Assembly (NCBI GenBank): GCA_003545125.1
Contig: DQCI01000060.1
Location: forward strand, 1 to 16,115
DNA: 16,115 bases
Direction of reading: 5' to 3'
From: Paracoccaceae bacterium
GTDB lineage: Bacteria; Pseudomonadota; Alphaproteobacteria; Rhodobacterales; Rhodobacteraceae
Within the stretch, counting starts at the first letter, position 1; each line of letters starts with the position of its first letter. The position numbers and the translations under genes are program-made. Below the pieces are notes generated by a model. That model saw only the letters and a list, made by a program, of their open reading frames with translations, did no database searches and was not told the DNA's origin. This document shows positions 14,032-16,115 of this stretch, piece by piece.

Positions 14032-14715
14032 TTAGGCATCGGAAACAATACCGTTGTCCAGACGCAATTTCCGATCCATCCGCGCGGCGAGCTCGAGGTT
14101 GTGGGTGGCGATCAGCGCCGACAGGCCGGTTTCGCGCACCAGGTCCATCAACGCCGCGAAAACCGTGTCGGACGTTGCCGGATCAAGGTTGCCCGTGGGC
14201 TCGTCGGCGAGCAGGAGCGCGGGCGTGTTGGCGAGCGCCCGGCAAAAAGCCACGCGCTGCTGTTCGCCGCCCGAAAGCGCCGCCGGCCGGTGCGCGCCGC
14301 GCGCAGCCACGCCGACCTTGTCGAGCAGCATTTCGGCATGGCGGCGGGCCGCGCCCTGCCCCGCGCCGTTCACGAGCTGCGGCAGCATCACGTTTTCGAG
14401 CGCGGTGAATTCCGGCAACAAGTGGTGGAACTGGTAGACGAAGCCGACTTTTTCACGCCGAACGCCCGTCCGTATCCGGTCGGACGCCCGCGTCATGTCG
14501 GCGCCGGCGATGGCCACCTTTCCCGTATCGGGCGTGTCGAGCAGGCCTGCGATGTGGAGCAGGGTGGACTTGCCCGCCCCCGAGGGCGCAACCAGCGCCA
14601 CCACCTCGCGCGGGCCGATCTCCAGCGACGCCCCGGTCAGCACCCGGACTTCGCCCGGGCGGCCGCGGTTGTAGACCTTCTCGACGTCGCACAGCGACAG
14701 CACCGGGTCACTCAT
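14032..14715 (-). CDS. lolD: Lipoprotein-releasing ABC transporter ATP-binding protein LolD
   Basis: This 227-residue ATPase powers removal of outer-membrane lipoproteins from the inner membrane and their transfer to LolA. It shows Walker [10 protein letters not shown] at 43-51, the Q-loop [10 protein letters not shown] at 93-102 with the LolD-type [13 protein letters not shown] continuation, the signature LSGGEQQR at 147-154, Walker [14 protein letters not shown] at 166-178 and the switch H205. Ala43 replaces the first glycine of the P-loop; the lysine and serine are kept, so it should be active. The start overlaps the permease gene by 8 bases (14708-14715), so the two are coupled. Context and length both fit LolD rather than MacB or FtsE. 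Confidence 0.95.
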   Translation of the reverse strand: MSDPVLSLCDVEKVYNRGRPGEVRVLTGASLEIGPREVVALVAPSGAGKSTLLHIAGLLDTPDTGKVAIAGADMTRASDRIRTGVRREKVGFVYQFHHLLPEFTALENVMLPQLVNGAGQGAARRHAEMLLDKVGVAARGAHRPAALSGGEQQRVAFCRALANTPALLLADEPTGNLDPATSDTVFAALMDLVRETGLSALIATHNLELAARMDRKLRLDNGIVSDA

Positions 14716-15994
14716 AGCGCAGCGCCTCCACCGGGTTCATCCGCGCCGCCCGGCGGGCGGGGAGCAGGGTGATGCCGAACGAGAGGCCGAGCGACAACGC
14801 CACCGCAGAGGCCACGTCGGCGAGTTCCACTTTCGCGGGCAGTCGGTAGATGCCGCGCACCGACGGGTCCCACACGCCGCCGCCGGAAAGCGCGTCGACC
14901 AGGGCGAAGATCGGGTCGATGTAGATGGCGAACAGCACCCCCAGCACCACGCCCATCGCGGTGCCGACCAGGCCGGTCGAGGCGCCGACGAGGAAGAAGA
15001 CCCTGAGCACAGAGCCCTCCGTCAGCCCCATCGTGCGCAGGATGCCGATATCGCGGCCCTTGTTCTTCACCAGCATGACGAGGCCGGAGATGATGTTCAT
15101 CGAGGCGATCAGCACCAGCACGCTGAGGATGACGAACATCACGTTGTCTTCCATCTCGAGCGCCCTGAGGAAAGCGCCGGCCGAATCCTTCCAGGTCCAG
15201 GTCGAGGCATCGGGGCCCGCCGCCGCCACGAGGTCGGCAAGCAGTTTCCCGACCTCCTCAGGCTCTTCCACCATCACCTCGATCTCGTCGGCCCTGCCTT
15301 CCTTGTTGAAGAAGCGCTGCGCCTCGTCGAAGGGCAAATAGATCCGGGTCGTGTCGATATCCCAACGCCCGGCGGTGAAGATGTAGCTCACTTCGTAGGC
15401 GTTCACCCGCGGCGTGGTGCCGAAGGCGGTCTTGACCCCGTTGGGCGAAATGATCTTGACCTTGTCGCCAAGATGGACCCCGAGCTCGCGCGCCACCCCG
15501 GAGCCGATGGCGATCCCGTTCGGGAAGTCCGCGAGCCGGCCCAGCGCCGCGTCCGGGCTGGCGACCCGCGGGATCGTCGCAAGATCGGCCGGACGAATGC
15601 CGTAGATCTCGACCCCGGTATTGGCGGTTCCGTTGTTGGCCATGACCTGGCCCTTCACCAGCGGCGCCGCCCGTGTGACGCCGGGTACCGCGCGGATCCG
15701 CTCGGCCCAGTCGTCGTAGTCCGAGATCGTCCGGTCGAGGTTGCCGGCCGCATCGACCCGCGCCTGCGAATAGACGGTCACATGCGCGTTGGCGCCGAGG
15801 ATCGTATCGACAAATTCCTCGCGGAACCCGGTGCGCACGGCGAGGGTGATGATCAGGGCCGCGACCGCCAGGGTGATGCCGACGAGGCTGATCCAGGTCA
15901 TCACGCTGACGCCACCTTCGGCGCGGCGCGCGCGCAGATAACGCCAGGCGATCATCCACTCGAATCGGGAAAATGGGGCGGTCGATTTGGCCAA
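14708..15994 (-). CDS. Lipoprotein-releasing ABC transporter permease LolC/LolE
   Basis: This 428-residue inner membrane protein has the LolC/E architecture. A first membrane segment is at about 33-52, then a large periplasmic MacB-like domain (about 55-280), then three membrane segments at about 283-306, 331-358 and 391-412. The coupling region [17 protein letters not shown] lies at 309-325, and the protein ends with NPVEALRYE. The start is a TTG at 15992-15994, supported by GAAGAGG 7 bases upstream; the next in-frame ATG (15953-15955) would cut off the conserved N-terminus. It forms the export complex with the overlapping LolD. Only one permease is seen, so it may serve as a homodimer as in single-gene (LolF-type) systems. 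I therefore leave the symbol open between lolC and lolE. Confidence 0.93.
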   Translation of the reverse strand: MAKSTAPFSRFEWMIAWRYLRARRAEGGVSVMTWISLVGITLAVAALIITLAVRTGFREEFVDTILGANAHVTVYSQARVDAAGNLDRTISDYDDWAERIRAVPGVTRAAPLVKGQVMANNGTANTGVEIYGIRPADLATIPRVASPDAALGRLADFPNGIAIGSGVARELGVHLGDKVKIISPNGVKTAFGTTPRVNAYEVSYIFTAGRWDIDTTRIYLPFDEAQRFFNKEGRADEIEVMVEEPEEVGKLLADLVAAAGPDASTWTWKDSAGAFLRALEMEDNVMFVILSVLVLIASMNIISGLVMLVKNKGRDIGILRTMGLTEGSVLRVFFLVGASTGLVGTAMGVVLGVLFAIYIDPIFALVDALSGGGVWDPSVRGIYRLPAKVELADVASAVALSLGLSFGITLLPARRAARMNPVEALRYE

Positions 15995-16115
15995 AATGCT
16001 GCCTCTTCAGGTTTCGCGGCACCCTGCGGCCGGGGGCGGGGAAGGTCAAGCGGGGGGCGTGCCCGGTGGCGGTCCTGTGATCCCGGCGCGCTCCCTGCCG
16101 AGGGGCCGGGCGAAG
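15995..16115. other. Upstream region of the lol operon, no recognised gene
   Basis: GC-rich 121-bp end of the window. On the minus strand a TTGACC (16043-16048) could be a -35 element, but no good -10 follows. A minus-strand frame entering from the edge ends with a TGA at 16046-16048 and could be the tail of an upstream gene; it is too short to identify. Confidence 0.3.

Overview
This is a GC-rich chromosomal window (by eye roughly two-thirds G+C) from an alphaproteobacterium, most likely Rhodobacterales (Roseobacter/Paracoccus relatives). The guess rests on gene flavour: a stand-alone Hint-domain protein, a LolD with the alphaproteobacterial-looking [10 protein letters not shown]-loop, a UshA-like nucleotidase with the Rhodobacterales-type N-terminus, a perfect TTGAT-N4-ATCAA FNR/FnrL-type box, and GC-rich terminators. 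No rRNA, tRNA, IS element, prophage or CRISPR array was seen. It looks like ordinary core and near-core genome rather than a genomic island.

Left part (1-5600). A 3'-truncated HExxH zinc-peptidase-like gene on the minus strand is divergent from a secreted 5'-nucleotidase/cyclic phosphodiesterase (618-2192). A structured, gene-free gap follows. Then come plus-strand housekeeping genes: a GFA-family zinc protein and a DUF1992 protein 1 bp apart, a HemW-like radical SAM protein, a probable 61-residue hypothetical ORF preceded by a strong hairpin, and an SRAP/YedK (HMCES-like) DNA-protein crosslink protein. A 13-bp stem terminator at 5686-5721 separates this block from convergent minus-strand genes.

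Middle part (5831-12589, all minus strand). A Hint-domain protein that seems to have lost its autoprocessing residues, and a family 2 sulfotransferase, come first. Next is a complete four-gene BMP/PnrA-type nucleoside ABC importer. In transcription order it has a substrate-binding protein, a strong hairpin with a T-rich tail (probable attenuator), a double-NBD ATPase, and two permeases with 4-bp overlap and 1-bp spacing. The importer ends at a 141-bp gap holding two adjacent perfect 20-bp palindromes. The secreted 5'-nucleotidase could release nucleosides in the periplasm that this importer then takes up; that link is inference.

Right part (12590-16115). A 278-bp divergent intergenic region carries the perfect FNR-type box and a second inverted repeat, between the importer and a PaaI-like thioesterase. 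Then follow a secreted L,D-transpeptidase with its own promoter and terminator, and the lipoprotein-release pair lolD and lolC/E (8-bp overlap, TTG start for the permease). The last 120 bases hold no recognisable gene.

I found no clearly new multi-gene system. The best leads are the FNR box on the nucleoside importer, the degenerate Hint protein, the twin palindromes, the radical SAM protein with an unusual cluster motif, and a G-quadruplex-type tract inside the truncated peptidase gene.
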